NCBI RefSeq assembly: GCF_022698145.1
Contig: NZ_JALDAX010000011.1
Coordinates: forward strand, 124,001 to 188,000
Direction: 5' to 3'
Origin: Streptomyces spinosisporus
GTDB lineage: Bacteria; Actinomycetota; Actinomycetes; Streptomycetales; Streptomycetaceae
Length of the DNA: 64,000 nt
Made by a program: the position numbers and the translations under genes. Within the stretch, counting starts at the first letter, position 1. Each line of letters starts with the position of its first letter. The notes beneath the pieces were generated by a model. That model worked only from the letters and a program-made list of their open reading frames with translations, was not told where the DNA came from and made no database searches. Of the stretch, positions 25,005 through 34,284 are shown piece after piece.

Positions 25005-26366
25005 TCAGTTCTTCGCGAGCAGCTGCTTGCTCTTGGACTGCATCTCGGTGAACACCGAGTCGCCCTTCTGTCCCGCGAAGTAGGCCTGGAACAGCGGTTC
25101 CAGCGCGTCCTGCAGTGCGGCGCCGTTGCCGTAGACCGGGGACGGGTAGAGGACCTTGTTCTTCATCATGTCCGTGAAGACGGACAGGTCCACGCCCTTC
25201 GTGGCCAGCGCCTTGGCCGAGGAGTCCATGGACGCCGGGATCGACGGGAAGAAGGTGCCGGTCTGCGAGGCCTTGGACTGGCAGGCCTCGCTGCCCATGT
25301 ACGAGACCCACTTCCAGGCCAGGTCCGCGTTCTTGGTGCCGGCCCAGATGTTGTTGCCGTTGGAGTTGCTCAGCACGGCCCGCGTCCTGCCGTCGGGACC
25401 GTACGGGGTGGGCGCGATACCGACCTTGAGGCCGGGGACCTTCACAAACGTCGCGGCCTCCCACGAACCGGCGCTCTCCATGGCGACCTTGCCGGAGGAG
25501 AGCAGGTCGACGTCGCTGACGCTGTCGGTGAACTGGCCGATCCTGGGCGCGAATCCCTTGTCGGTCAGGGAGCGGATCCAGTCCATGGTCTTCACGAACC
25601 GAGGATCGCCGTAGTTGAACACCGTGGGCCAGGACGCCTTGTCACCCAGGCGCCAGCCCGTGGTGTCCACCAGCGGGCTCCAGGTGGTCTGCCCGATGAA
25701 GTCCTTGGCCGCGACCTCGCCGTAGCCGTACGTCTTGACGTGGGACTTGTCGAAGCCCTTCTCGTCACCGCGGCGTCCCTTGTCGTCGATGGTCATATGG
25801 GCGATCATCCTGCCCAGTGTGCCGCCGTCGTCGGGGTTCCACGTCATCGAGTCGACGTCCTTCGCGGTGTAGCCCGCCTTCTTGAGGGCGTCCTCGTTGT
25901 AGTAGATGCCGGTCGCTGCCCAGTCCAGGGGCAGGGCGTACTGCTTGCCGTCGGTGAACTTCCACGCGTCCACGCCGACCGAGAAGCGCGACAGGTCGAA
26001 CTTGTCCTTGGAGATGAAGTCGTCGAGCGGCATCAACTGGTGCTGGGAGGCGTACGCCTGGAAGTACTGGACGCTGTTCTGGAAGGCGTCGGGTGCGTTG
26101 CCCGCCACGAATCCCGCGGTCAGCTTGGTGAAGTAGTCGGCCACGTTGTACTGGGTGATCTTCACGGTGACGCCGGGGTTGGCCTTCTCGAAGTCCGTGG
26201 CGCACACCTTGTACGCGGCGGCCTGCTTGTCGTCCCAGGTCCACCAGTTGAGGGTCTTGGAACCACCGGCGGAGGAGGAGCCGTTGGAGCACGCGGACAG
26301 CACCGCCGCCAGCGTGAGCGTGGCGCCCAGCGCGACGGTCTTTCGAACTCCCTTGATTCTTTTCAT
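25005..26366 (-). CDS. ABC sugar-binding lipoprotein (CUT1)
   Basis: This 453-residue lipoprotein has lipobox LSAC with Cys at about residue 26. The mature part starts KTLNWWTWDDKQAAAYKVC, a family-1 extracellular solute-binding fold. ATG 26366 follows an AAGGA ribosome site; the longer open frame overlaps the esterase. It is unusual that the binding protein lies near the end of the operon, after the glycosidases and away from its two permeases (29850-31825). Confidence 0.93.
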   Translation of the reverse strand: MKRIKGVRKTVALGATLTLAAVLSACSNGSSSAGGSKTLNWWTWDDKQAAAYKVCATDFEKANPGVTVKITQYNVADYFTKLTAGFVAGNAPDAFQNSVQYFQAYASQHQLMPLDDFISKDKFDLSRFSVGVDAWKFTDGKQYALPLDWAATGIYYNEDALKKAGYTAKDVDSMTWNPDDGGTLGRMIAHMTIDDKGRRGDEKGFDKSHVKTYGYGEVAAKDFIGQTTWSPLVDTTGWRLGDKASWPTVFNYGDPRFVKTMDWIRSLTDKGFAPRIGQFTDSVSDVDLLSSGKVAMESAGSWEAATFVKVPGLKVGIAPTPYGPDGRTRAVLSNSNGNNIWAGTKNADLAWKWVSYMGSEACQSKASQTGTFFPSIPASMDSSAKALATKGVDLSVFTDMMKNKVLYPSPVYGNGAALQDALEPLFQAYFAGQKGDSVFTEMQSKSKQLLAKN

Positions 26367-26377
26367 CGGTCCTTCTT

Positions 26378-27400
26378 TCAGGGGGACACAGGAGGTGCTG
26401 GGGACGGCACCACCGGGGGACGGGACGACGTCTTGAGGAGCGCGGCGAACGCGCCGAGCGCGATGGCCAGGTCTTCGGGGCCGCCGGCGTCGTGGCCGTT
26501 GAACTCCCACAGCCGCAGCTGCTTGGGGCCGGCGTAGGCGTGGTAGGCGGCGATGGTGGTGACCGGCGGACACACCTCGTCGCGCAGCCCGGCGGAGAAC
26601 CAGGCCGGGGCGGTGGCACGGCGGGCGAAGGCGAGCCCGTCGAAGTAGCTCAGCGTGGCGAACGTCTGCTCCACGCGGTCCCGGCGGGCGCCCAGATAGC
26701 CGATGATCTCGGCGTAGGGGTCCGCGTCGGTGAGCCGGGTGGCCTGCCGGATGTCGCACAGGAACGGCGCCTGGAAGTGGGCGGCGGACAGATCGGGGAT
26801 CAGCCCCGCGACCGCGAGGGCGATGCCGCCGCCCTGGCTGGGGCCGACGACGCCGACCCTCGCGGGATCCACGAGGTCGGTACGGCCGCGCAGGGCCTCG
26901 ACGGCGCGAACGGCGTCGGTGAAGACCCGGCGGTAGACATACGTCTCCTTGTCCTCGACGCCCCGGGTGAGGAAGCCCGGATACGCCGGTCCGCTGCCCA
27001 CCGGGTCGGGCGTCCCGCCGCCACCCGCCCAGGCGCCGCCCTGACCGCGGGCGTCCACCAGCAGATGGGCGTACCCGGCGGACGCCCACAACAGGTCGTC
27101 CACGGGAGCGCCGCGACCGCTGCCGTAGCCATGGAACTGCACCACGGCGGGCAGTGGGCCGCCGCGGTGGCGGGGAAGCCTGAGCCAGCCGCGGACGGGG
27201 TGGCCGCCGAAGCCGGGGAGGACGGCGTCATGGACGTCGACCGTCTCCAGACCGGTGGCCACCTCCGTCAGCTCCAGTGAGGCCTCCCGTTCCGCGCGCG
27301 CCTGCGCGAGGGTGTCCTTCCAGAACGTGTCGAAGTCGGCCGGCTCCCGGTAGGTGCTGCGGTAGGCGAACAGCTCGGGGACGTCCTGCTCGGTCAGCAC
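26378..27400 (-). CDS. Acetyl xylan esterase / cephalosporin-C deacetylase family (CE7)
   Basis: This 340-residue alpha/beta hydrolase has the CE7 signature: nucleophile S188 in GPSQGGG, the upstream ARGQGG (about residues 117-122, oxyanion region), Asp in SAGLRDEVCPP and His in FNGHDAG. CE7 enzymes remove acetyl groups from small sugars and oligosaccharides in the cytoplasm. GTG 27400 overlaps the stop of the fucosidase gene by seven bases, so the two are coupled. It suggests that the imported glycan carries O-acetyl groups. Confidence 0.88.
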   Translation of the reverse strand: MLTEQDVPELFAYRSTYREPADFDTFWKDTLAQARAEREASLELTEVATGLETVDVHDAVLPGFGGHPVRGWLRLPRHRGGPLPAVVQFHGYGSGRGAPVDDLLWASAGYAHLLVDARGQGGAWAGGGGTPDPVGSGPAYPGFLTRGVEDKETYVYRRVFTDAVRAVEALRGRTDLVDPARVGVVGPSQGGGIALAVAGLIPDLSAAHFQAPFLCDIRQATRLTDADPYAEIIGYLGARRDRVEQTFATLSYFDGLAFARRATAPAWFSAGLRDEVCPPVTTIAAYHAYAGPKQLRLWEFNGHDAGGPEDLAIALGAFAALLKTSSRPPVVPSPAPPVSP

Positions 27401-29817
27401 GGGACCGCCTCCCCTCGGGGCCGCAGACCGGCATCCAGCTCGACCTGATGGCCGACCGGGAGGCGCACCTCGCACTCGTGGGTGCCGTACCGGACGCGGA
27501 CCGGCTCGGTGCCGTCACCGGCGAGCCGCCGTACGGTCACCGCGCTCGGAGCGCCGTCGGCCCAGGTGAAGTCGACGGCGAGCCCTCCGCGGCAGCGAAG
27601 GTCCGTGGCCCGGCCGTCGGGCCACTGCGCGGGCAGCGCGGGCAGCAGATGAACGGTGCCGGTGTGGCTCTGCAGCACCATCTCCGTGATGGCCGCCATG
27701 AAGCCGTAGTTGCCGTCGATCTGGAAGGGCGGGTGGGTGGAGAAGAGGTTGGGCAGCAGTCCGCCCCACCGGGAGCCGTCGACCGGGGCGTCGACCGCGC
27801 AGTCCCCGTCGAGCGGGCGGCTCGCTTCCAGCATCAGAGAGCGTGCCGTCGCCGCATCCCTCAACCGTGCCCGCAGAGCGGTCTTCCAGGCCCATGACCA
27901 CCCCATGGCACCGGGGCCACGGCGGTCCATCGACTTCCGTGCCGCGTCGGCCAGTTCGGGCGTGGTGTCCGGATCGACGAGCCCCAGTGGATGTACGGCG
28001 ATGAGGTGCGACAGGTGCCGGTGGTGCGGGTCGGCCTCGGGCAGGTCCTCGGACCACTCCTGCAACCGGCCCTGCGTCGAGATCCGGGGCGGGCGCAGGC
28101 GGGGCAGCGCGCCACGTATCTCGTCGGTGAGCGGCGTGTCGAGGCCGAGCAACTCAGCAGCCTTGAGGGTGCGTTCGAAGGTGGCCCGGGTCAGCGCCAT
28201 GTCCATCGCGGCCGACCAGGTCAGCGACCTCGGGGTTCCGTCGACGAGGAAGAGGTTCTCGGGAGAGGTGGACGGGAGGGTGTCCAGGTATCCGGTGCCG
28301 TCGTCCACCAGCCAGTCCAGCAGGAACTCGGCGCATCCACTGAGCAGCGGCCAGGCACGCTCGCGCAGAAAGCCCAGGTCGCGGGTGAACTCGTAGTGGT
28401 CCCACAGGTGCTGGGACAGCCAGGCGCCGCCCATCATCCACAGCGCCCAGGAGGGGTTGCCGTGGCCCATGCCGACCGGTAGCGCCCAGCCCCACAGGTC
28501 GGTGTTGTGGTGCGCCACCCAGCCCCGGGCGCCGTACAACTGCCGTGCCACCTGGGCGCCTTGGGCGGCCACCCGGTCGAGCAGGTCGAACAGGGGCTCG
28601 TGGCAGGCGCTCAGGCCGGCCGCCTCCGCGCCCCAGTAGTTCATCTGCGTGTTGATGTTGACTGTGTAGTTGGAGGACCAGGCGGGGCGCAGGTCCGCGT
28701 TCCAGATGCCCTGGAGGTTGGCCGGGGGACCGGCGTGCGGGCGGGAGGCGGTGGCCAGGAGGTAGCGGCCGAACTGGAACAGGACGGTGGCGGTGAGGAG
28801 TTCGTCGTCCCCGCCGAGGACGTCGAGGGCGACGTCGTGGACGCCGGAGCGGCGCGGGCCGACGCGCAGGGCGGTGCCGCCGAGCAGGCCCCGCACATCG
28901 GTCACATGGTGCGCGAGCAGGCGGTCGGCGCCCTGCGCGACGGCCCGGGCGGCGATGTCGCTCGCGACTGCCAGATGCTCGGCGCGGTCCGCGTGGTCCT
29001 CTCCGCGCCAGTGCCGGGCCGCGTTGGTGGACGAGGAGAGCGTGATCAGGACGTGGGATGCGCCGGTGACGTGCAGGTTTCCCTCGTGCACGGTGACCGT
29101 GCCATTGGTGTGCAGGGCCAGGGCGAGGGCGCCGAACGGCTCGTAGCCGTCGAGGGGGCCGTCGGCGTACCGCAGGGGTTCGGAGACCTGGGGCTCGTGG
29201 GCGGGTGCGCCGTCCACCGGTATCTCGACGCCGAGGGCGAGGCCGCTCGGCGCGGCCGAGCGGTGGACCTCGCGCAGGGGGGTGGACAGTTCGACGGACA
29301 GGTCGACGGTGCCGCCGTCCGTGTCCAGCGTGGTGCACAGGGTGCCGGTGACGGCGTCGGCCCAGACGCGGCGGCGGACCGTGCCCGTGTCGAGGGCGCC
29401 GAGGGCGAAACCGTCCTCGGCCACCGCCGTGTCGAGGTTGAGGGTTCTTCCGCGATAGGCGGCCCGCTCGCCGCCCGTCACCGTCAAGTACAGGTCGGCG
29501 TACGGCAGATACTCCTGGCTGTAGGGGCCCTCGAAGGTCGTCATCAACGCCTCGGCGCGGTCGTGGTCGCCGCCGCGGAGCGCGGAGCGGGCCTCTTCCA
29601 GCCGCTGCGGGCCCGCGCCGGACGCGCGGACAGCGGCGAGGGCGGCGGCCGGGCCGCCGGGCGTGCCGGACCACACGGTCGAGTCGTTGATCTGGACGCG
29701 GCACCGATGGGAGCCGCCGAAGACCATCGCGCCGAGCCGGCCGTTGCCGACAGGCGCGGCCTCGGTCCACGCGGCCGCGGGCGCGGGCCACTTCAGCACC
29801 AGGTCGCTGGGGGACAT
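27394..29817 (-). CDS. Alpha-L-fucosidase, GH95
   Basis: This 807-residue enzyme opens with LVLKWPAPAAAWTEAAPVGNGRLGAM, typical of GH95. The general acid is E587 in QEWSED. The Asn-rich SNYTVNINTQMNYW (about 382-395) and the Asp of FQIDGNYG (about residue 701) correspond to the other active-site residues of the inverting alpha-1,2-fucosidases. Some members act on alpha-L-galactose. No signal peptide is seen. ATG 29817 is annotated; GTG 29853 overlaps the permease stop as GTGA and is a real alternative that adds 12 residues. It is co-transcribed with the permeases and the esterase. Confidence 0.92.
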   Translation of the reverse strand: MSPSDLVLKWPAPAAAWTEAAPVGNGRLGAMVFGGSHRCRVQINDSTVWSGTPGGPAAALAAVRASGAGPQRLEEARSALRGGDHDRAEALMTTFEGPYSQEYLPYADLYLTVTGGERAAYRGRTLNLDTAVAEDGFALGALDTGTVRRRVWADAVTGTLCTTLDTDGGTVDLSVELSTPLREVHRSAAPSGLALGVEIPVDGAPAHEPQVSEPLRYADGPLDGYEPFGALALALHTNGTVTVHEGNLHVTGASHVLITLSSSTNAARHWRGEDHADRAEHLAVASDIAARAVAQGADRLLAHHVTDVRGLLGGTALRVGPRRSGVHDVALDVLGGDDELLTATVLFQFGRYLLATASRPHAGPPANLQGIWNADLRPAWSSNYTVNINTQMNYWGAEAAGLSACHEPLFDLLDRVAAQGAQVARQLYGARGWVAHHNTDLWGWALPVGMGHGNPSWALWMMGGAWLSQHLWDHYEFTRDLGFLRERAWPLLSGCAEFLLDWLVDDGTGYLDTLPSTSPENLFLVDGTPRSLTWSAAMDMALTRATFERTLKAAELLGLDTPLTDEIRGALPRLRPPRISTQGRLQEWSEDLPEADPHHRHLSHLIAVHPLGLVDPDTTPELADAARKSMDRRGPGAMGWSWAWKTALRARLRDAATARSLMLEASRPLDGDCAVDAPVDGSRWGGLLPNLFSTHPPFQIDGNYGFMAAITEMVLQSHTGTVHLLPALPAQWPDGRATDLRCRGGLAVDFTWADGAPSAVTVRRLAGDGTEPVRVRYGTHECEVRLPVGHQVELDAGLRPRGEAVPC

Positions 29818-29849
29818 GGCTGTGCCGTCCAATCGCGGTGTACGGGCGG

Positions 29850-30788
29850 TCACTTGAGACCGGAGAAGCCGATGGAGTTGACGATGCGCTTCCCGAAGGC
29901 GAGGAACAGCAGCAGCATCGGCAGGGCCGCGACGAGGGCCGCGGCCATCAGGCCCGCCCAGTCGGGGGCGGCCTGCGGGGAGGACTGCTTGAAGACGCCG
30001 AGCGCGAGCGTGAGGGGCTGCACGTTCTCGCTGTTGGTGATCAGGAGCGGCCAGAAGTAGTCGTTCCACGCGTTGACGAACATCAGCAGCGACACGGTGG
30101 CGATCGGCGCGGACGACATCGGCAGGATGATCCGGAAGAAGATCCGGAAGGGACCCGCGCCGTCGATGATGGCGGCCTCCTCGACCTCGCTGCTCAGACC
30201 GAGCATGAACTGCCGCAGGAAGAACAGGGTGAAGGCCTGGAAGAGGGCGCCCGGCAGGATCAGCCCACCGAAGGTGTTGGACAGCCCGAGGTCTTTGACG
30301 AGGACGAAGTTGGGCAGCAGCGTGAAGACGCTCGGCACCATCAGCGCGGCGATGAGGATGTTGAAGACCAGATTGCGCCCGCGCCAGTGGAGCCGGGAGA
30401 AGGCGTACGCGGCGGCCGCGGAGAACAGGACGATCAGCACGGTCTGTACGGACGCGTAGACGAGCGAGTTGCGCAGATAGAGCGCGATGTCGATGGAGGC
30501 GCCCGAACCGCCCTGTGCCTGCGCGTCCGCCGTGGAGGCGATGCCGAGAACCCGCTCGAAGGCGCCCCAGGTGAAGCCCACCGGCAGCGGCGAGGACGGG
30601 TTGGTCGCCAGCTTGTAGTTGTTGGACAGCGCGGTACGCAGGATCCAGTAGAAGGGGAAGAGCGTGACCAGGACGACGACACCGAGGTAGATCCAGGCTG
30701 CGACCCTGCCGAGCGGGACACGGCGGGAGGTGTTGCCGGTGGGGTGCTTCGCGGTGGCCGCCCGGCCGGGCGCGAGGGTGACTGCCAT
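29850..30788 (-). CDS. ABC sugar permease, MalG type
   Basis: This 312-residue CUT1 permease has six predicted helices and the EAA loop EVEEAAIIDGAGPFRIFF. It pairs with the MalF-type protein encoded 11 bases upstream. ATG 30788 has GGAGG upstream. No ATPase is encoded in the operon, so a shared ATPase is likely. The stop codon overlaps a possible GTG start of the fucosidase gene. Confidence 0.93.
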   Translation of the reverse strand: MAVTLAPGRAATAKHPTGNTSRRVPLGRVAAWIYLGVVVLVTLFPFYWILRTALSNNYKLATNPSSPLPVGFTWGAFERVLGIASTADAQAQGGSGASIDIALYLRNSLVYASVQTVLIVLFSAAAAYAFSRLHWRGRNLVFNILIAALMVPSVFTLLPNFVLVKDLGLSNTFGGLILPGALFQAFTLFFLRQFMLGLSSEVEEAAIIDGAGPFRIFFRIILPMSSAPIATVSLLMFVNAWNDYFWPLLITNSENVQPLTLALGVFKQSSPQAAPDWAGLMAAALVAALPMLLLFLAFGKRIVNSIGFSGLK

Positions 30789-30799
30789 GACGGCCTCCT

Positions 30800-31825
30800 T
30801 CAGTTCAGGTCGGATTCGTTGGCGCGGGCCAGCCGCAGCTGGGTGAAGGTGACCGTGATCAGCAGGGCGAACAGGGCCAGCGACAGGGTGGCGGCGTAGC
30901 CGAAGTCGAACTGCCGGAAGGCCTTGTCGTAGATGTACATCTGCAGCACGTTCGAGGCGTTGGCCGGGCCGCCCCGGGTGGTGACCTGCACGATGTCGAA
31001 CACCTGGAAGGAGTTGATCACCGTGAGGACGACCACCATGACGAGGATGGGGCGCAGCAGGGGCACGGTCAGCCGCCGGAACATCTGTATCTCGCTCGCG
31101 CCGTCCACCCGGCCGGCCTCGTAGATCGTGGGCGGGATGGTCTGCAGTCCGGCGAAGATCAGCAGGGCGTAGTAGCCCATCCACTTCCACACGCTGATCG
31201 CGGCGAGGGAGGGGATCGCCCAACCGCCGCTGCCGAAGAAGAGGATGGAGTGCCCGGTCAGGTGCTTCAGGACGCTGTTGACGATGCCGAGGCTGGGGTC
31301 GAGCATCCACTGCCAGACCAGCGCGGCGATGACATTGGAGATCAGGAAGGGCAGCAGGATGACGCCGCGCAGGAGCGAGGAACGGGTCACCCGGTGCAGC
31401 ACCACGGCCGTCACCAGGGAGATCAGGGTGCCGAAGAACACCGACAGGGCGACGAAGTAGACGGTGACGAGGAGGGAGTGCCAGAAGACGTCGTCGCCGA
31501 ACATCTGGTGGAAGTTGGCCAGTCCCACCCACTGCGGCGGGCTGAGGACGTGGAAGTCGGTGAAGCTGAGGTAGATGCCGCGCAGGGTCGGATAGGCGAA
31601 GAAGACCGCGAACCCGGCCACGGCGGGCAGGATGAGCACAAGAGCGGCCGGCAGGTCGCGGCGGCGGGCCGCCGCGGACCTGGTCGGGGTGGAGCGGCCC
31701 GGCGTGCGGGCACTACGGGCCTTGCGGGCGTGGAGGGTTGGGCCGGAGGCGGTGGCCGTGGTGGTCACCGCGGCGGACGGCGGTGTGGTCGGCGTCGTGA
31801 ACTTGCCCGGTGATGTGACCACCAC
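30800..31825 (-). CDS. ABC sugar permease, MalF type
   Basis: This 341-residue CUT1 permease has a Thr/Ala/Arg-rich cytoplasmic N-terminus (about 55 residues), six helices and the EAA loop TIYEAGRVDGASEIQMF. GTG 31825 has GAGGAGG four bases upstream. A 12-base tandem repeat array lies immediately before the ribosome site, between this gene and the alpha-galactosidase gene. Confidence 0.93.
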   Translation of the reverse strand: MVVTSPGKFTTPTTPPSAAVTTTATASGPTLHARKARSARTPGRSTPTRSAAARRRDLPAALVLILPAVAGFAVFFAYPTLRGIYLSFTDFHVLSPPQWVGLANFHQMFGDDVFWHSLLVTVYFVALSVFFGTLISLVTAVVLHRVTRSSLLRGVILLPFLISNVIAALVWQWMLDPSLGIVNSVLKHLTGHSILFFGSGGWAIPSLAAISVWKWMGYYALLIFAGLQTIPPTIYEAGRVDGASEIQMFRRLTVPLLRPILVMVVVLTVINSFQVFDIVQVTTRGGPANASNVLQMYIYDKAFRQFDFGYAATLSLALFALLITVTFTQLRLARANESDLN

Positions 31826-31839
31826 GGCACCTCCTCAGG

Positions 31840-31899
31840 TGTCGGATCAGATGTCGGATCAGATGTCGGACGAGGTGTCGGATCTGCTGTCGGACGGGT
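31840..31899. repeat. 12-base tandem repeat, five units
   Basis: Units of TGTCGGATCAGA start at 31840, 31852, 31864, 31876 and 31888. The first two are identical and the others vary at up to four bases. The array occupies most of the gap between the GH27 stop (31924) and the permease start (31825), just ahead of the permease ribosome site in the direction of transcription. Confidence 0.85.
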
Positions 31900-31923
31900 G
31901 GAACGGTCGGACCGGGGAGGCGG

Positions 31924-33999
31924 TCAGAGAGTGATCCGGTCCACGTCGGAGGCGTAGTCCGAGGGGTTGCCGAAGCCGATCGTGTTCTCGCCGGCCTTCA
32001 GCGGCACGGGTACGGTGATCGACTGCGGGCTGCCCCAGTTGTTGTCGTTGCTGCCGGGCAGCGGCACCTGGAAGGACGTGTCGCCCGTGGTCACGATGAT
32101 CGTGCGGCCGGAGGAGCCGTCGGTGTAGTCGAGCTTCATCAGGTACGTGCCGTCCTTGGGCGCGGTGACGTGGTTGATCGCCACGGATCCGCCGCCACCG
32201 AGGTTGCCGACCTTCTTGCCGCCCGAGCACTCGGAGCAGTCGGAGACGGACGCGTTGCCGCCGAGGGTGTTCGCCGAGGCCTCGGCCTCGTAGGAGACCG
32301 GTCCGCCCGCGGCCGGCGTGGTGACGTCGACCGCCTTGCTGGGTGCGGACGTCCGGCCCCTGGCGTCATGGGCCACGACGGTGAACGAGTAGTCCGTTCC
32401 GGCCTTGAGGCCGGCGACGGTGGCCGAGGTACCGGTGACGGTGGCCGCCTTCGAACCGTTCGCGTAGACGTCGTAACCGGTGGTCCTGGTACCGGAGTTC
32501 ACCGGGAGCCAGTCGAGCGAGACGCTGGTGGCCGTCGACTTGGTGCCGTGGACCGCGAGCGGGACGCCGGGGTGCTTGCCGGTGTCGCGCGGGGTGATCC
32601 GCAGCAGGCGGGAGCCGTGCGGCGGCAGGTTGTCGGTGAACTGGCCACGGACCGAGCCGAAATTCTTGTGGCTCCACAGGTCGCGGACCGCGGCCTTGCC
32701 GCTGATGCCGAGGTCGCCGAAGTCGGCCGTCACATCGGAGTAGCCCTTGTCGAGGTTGAAGAGGGCCACGGTGTAACTGCCGTCCGTGTTACGGGCGTAC
32801 CAGACCTGCTGGGGTGTCTTCTGGCTGACCGGCCTGGCCGGGTTGCCCGCCTGGTCGACGGCGATGACCTCGTCGTTGGTGAGCAGCTTGAGGCCGTAGG
32901 GGTCGAGCTTGGTGAGGTCGTCACCGATGTACAGCGGTGCGGACTCGATGGCCCACAGCGTCATGTAGCTCTGCCGCTCGACGTTGTTGATGCCGTCCAT
33001 CACGCCGGAGCCGACGTCGAGGGAGTCGAGGTTGTTCCAGTGCCCGGGTCCGGCGTCGTCGATCCACGGCACGACGTCGTTCCAGCGCCCCTTCACGGAG
33101 TTGTTCCAGGTCACCAGCGTGTCGCAGTAGCACTCGACGTCGGTGTCGACCCGCCAGCCGTTGGAGTTGGCCTTCCAGACGTCGGCCTGGTTGTGGCTGA
33201 GCGACCAGGACAGGACGAACTGGATGGGCCGGCCGGTCTTCTGCAGCGCGGTGTGCCAGGCCTTGATGTCGGGGACGTTGTTGTGCGCCTCGTCGCCCTG
33301 GTTGGAACCGGGGCCGACGCCGTCGATCTTGAGGAAGTCCACGCCCCAGGAGGCGAGTTCGTCGGCGACGGACTGGATGTACTTGGTGGTGCAGGGGCTG
33401 GCGAAGTTCAGCTGGTAGGAGACGTTGTCCCAGCCGCTGGTCTTGCGCAGGTCCGGGTAGACGATGTCCTTGGTGGTGCAGCCGGGGGCGTCGTATATCG
33501 GCGTCTTGCCGTCGTTGTAGTAGTCCTGGTAGAGGCCCACGGCGAGGTAGAGGCCGAACTTCAGGCCCTTGCGGTGCAGTTGGTCGGCGACGTACTTCAT
33601 GCCGTGCGGGAACTTCTTGAGGTCCGCGGCCGGCCGGGCGTAGGCGTCGCCGACGTTCTTGCCGTTGTCGACGTTCCAGCCGGCGTCCACGTTCACGTAG
33701 TCGTAGCCGTGGGACTTCAGCTTGGAGGCCAGGATGTCGGCCTGCTTGAGGACGTTGGTCTCGGTGACCCAGTTCTCCCCGCCGTAGCCGGGAAAGTTGG
33801 TCGATTCGAGGCTCCAGGTGCTGTAGCCCATGTACGGCTTGGCCGCCACCATGGGCGCGGTCGTGTTCCCGGACGCCTTGGCGCCGGGGGCGTCGGCCGG
33901 GGCGTCGGCCCGCGCGGCGGCGGGCACGGCGAGCGCCACCGCGAGTGCGGTGACACAGGTCAGCGTTCTCAGACGTGAGGGTCGAGCTGGACGAGCCAT
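31924..33999 (-). CDS. Secreted alpha-galactosidase GH27 with FN3 and CBM
   Basis: This 691-residue exported enzyme has a signal peptide (about residues 1-31), then a GH27 barrel (about 50-350). The nucleophile is D226 in FLKIDGVG and the acid/base is D285 or D287 in WRVDTDVEC. A beta domain, a fibronectin type III domain (about 480-565) and a C-terminal carbohydrate-binding module resembling CBM35 (about 570-691, YEAEASANTLGG) follow. It probably releases alpha-galactose from polysaccharide side chains outside the cell, supplying the importer encoded next. GH27 members can also act on beta-L-arabinopyranose. It is the first gene of operon 2 and divergent from the ROK regulator. Confidence 0.93.
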   Translation of the reverse strand: MARPARPSRLRTLTCVTALAVALAVPAAARADAPADAPGAKASGNTTAPMVAAKPYMGYSTWSLESTNFPGYGGENWVTETNVLKQADILASKLKSHGYDYVNVDAGWNVDNGKNVGDAYARPAADLKKFPHGMKYVADQLHRKGLKFGLYLAVGLYQDYYNDGKTPIYDAPGCTTKDIVYPDLRKTSGWDNVSYQLNFASPCTTKYIQSVADELASWGVDFLKIDGVGPGSNQGDEAHNNVPDIKAWHTALQKTGRPIQFVLSWSLSHNQADVWKANSNGWRVDTDVECYCDTLVTWNNSVKGRWNDVVPWIDDAGPGHWNNLDSLDVGSGVMDGINNVERQSYMTLWAIESAPLYIGDDLTKLDPYGLKLLTNDEVIAVDQAGNPARPVSQKTPQQVWYARNTDGSYTVALFNLDKGYSDVTADFGDLGISGKAAVRDLWSHKNFGSVRGQFTDNLPPHGSRLLRITPRDTGKHPGVPLAVHGTKSTATSVSLDWLPVNSGTRTTGYDVYANGSKAATVTGTSATVAGLKAGTDYSFTVVAHDARGRTSAPSKAVDVTTPAAGGPVSYEAEASANTLGGNASVSDCSECSGGKKVGNLGGGGSVAINHVTAPKDGTYLMKLDYTDGSSGRTIIVTTGDTSFQVPLPGSNDNNWGSPQSITVPVPLKAGENTIGFGNPSDYASDVDRITL

Positions 34000-34105
34000 G
34001 TGTGTACTCCGTCAGGGCGCGACTGCAGGCAACGGGCACGTGGGTGGGGGGCCACGCTCCTCGCGGCGCCGGACCGTCCCGTCCGCACCGACGAGGAGTG
34101 CGGCG

Positions 34106-34135
34106 AATGTAGGTGGGATTTCCTTCCAGCGTCAA
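34106..34135 (-). promoter_or_regulatory. Promoter of GH27 operon
   Basis: On the minus strand, TTGACG (34135-34130) and TACATT (34111-34106) are separated by 18 bases. They lie about 107 bases upstream of the GH27 start. The spacer contains GGAAGGAAATCC, which shares the GGAAA core with the ROK-proximal dyad. That link is tentative. Confidence 0.5.
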
Positions 34136-34251
34136 CATACTCGGAGCAGGGAGATATCCGATGTCTAGAGAGTCGAGCGCTGGGTTTCCGTCAGAAAACG
34201 GCACGTGACCTGCAGTTTCCGGCCAAGACATAGGGTGAATCGGGCGCTTGT

Positions 34252-34275
34252 CTTAGTTTCCAAAGGAAAGGTAAG
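34252..34275. promoter_or_regulatory. Probable ROK operator
   Basis: CTTAGTTTCC (34252-34261), AAA, then GGAAAGGTAAG (34265-34275) form an imperfect inverted repeat directly in front of the ROK gene. It has the T-rich/A-rich arms of NagC/XylR-type sites. It overlaps the ribosome-binding region, which fits autoregulation. Confidence 0.55.
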
Positions 34276-34284
34276 GTCGTCCCC

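Noticed and set aside
31632..31934. A plus-strand frame with repeated SDQM residues
   Set aside because: It overlaps the permease gene antisense. The repeats merely translate the 12-base DNA array.
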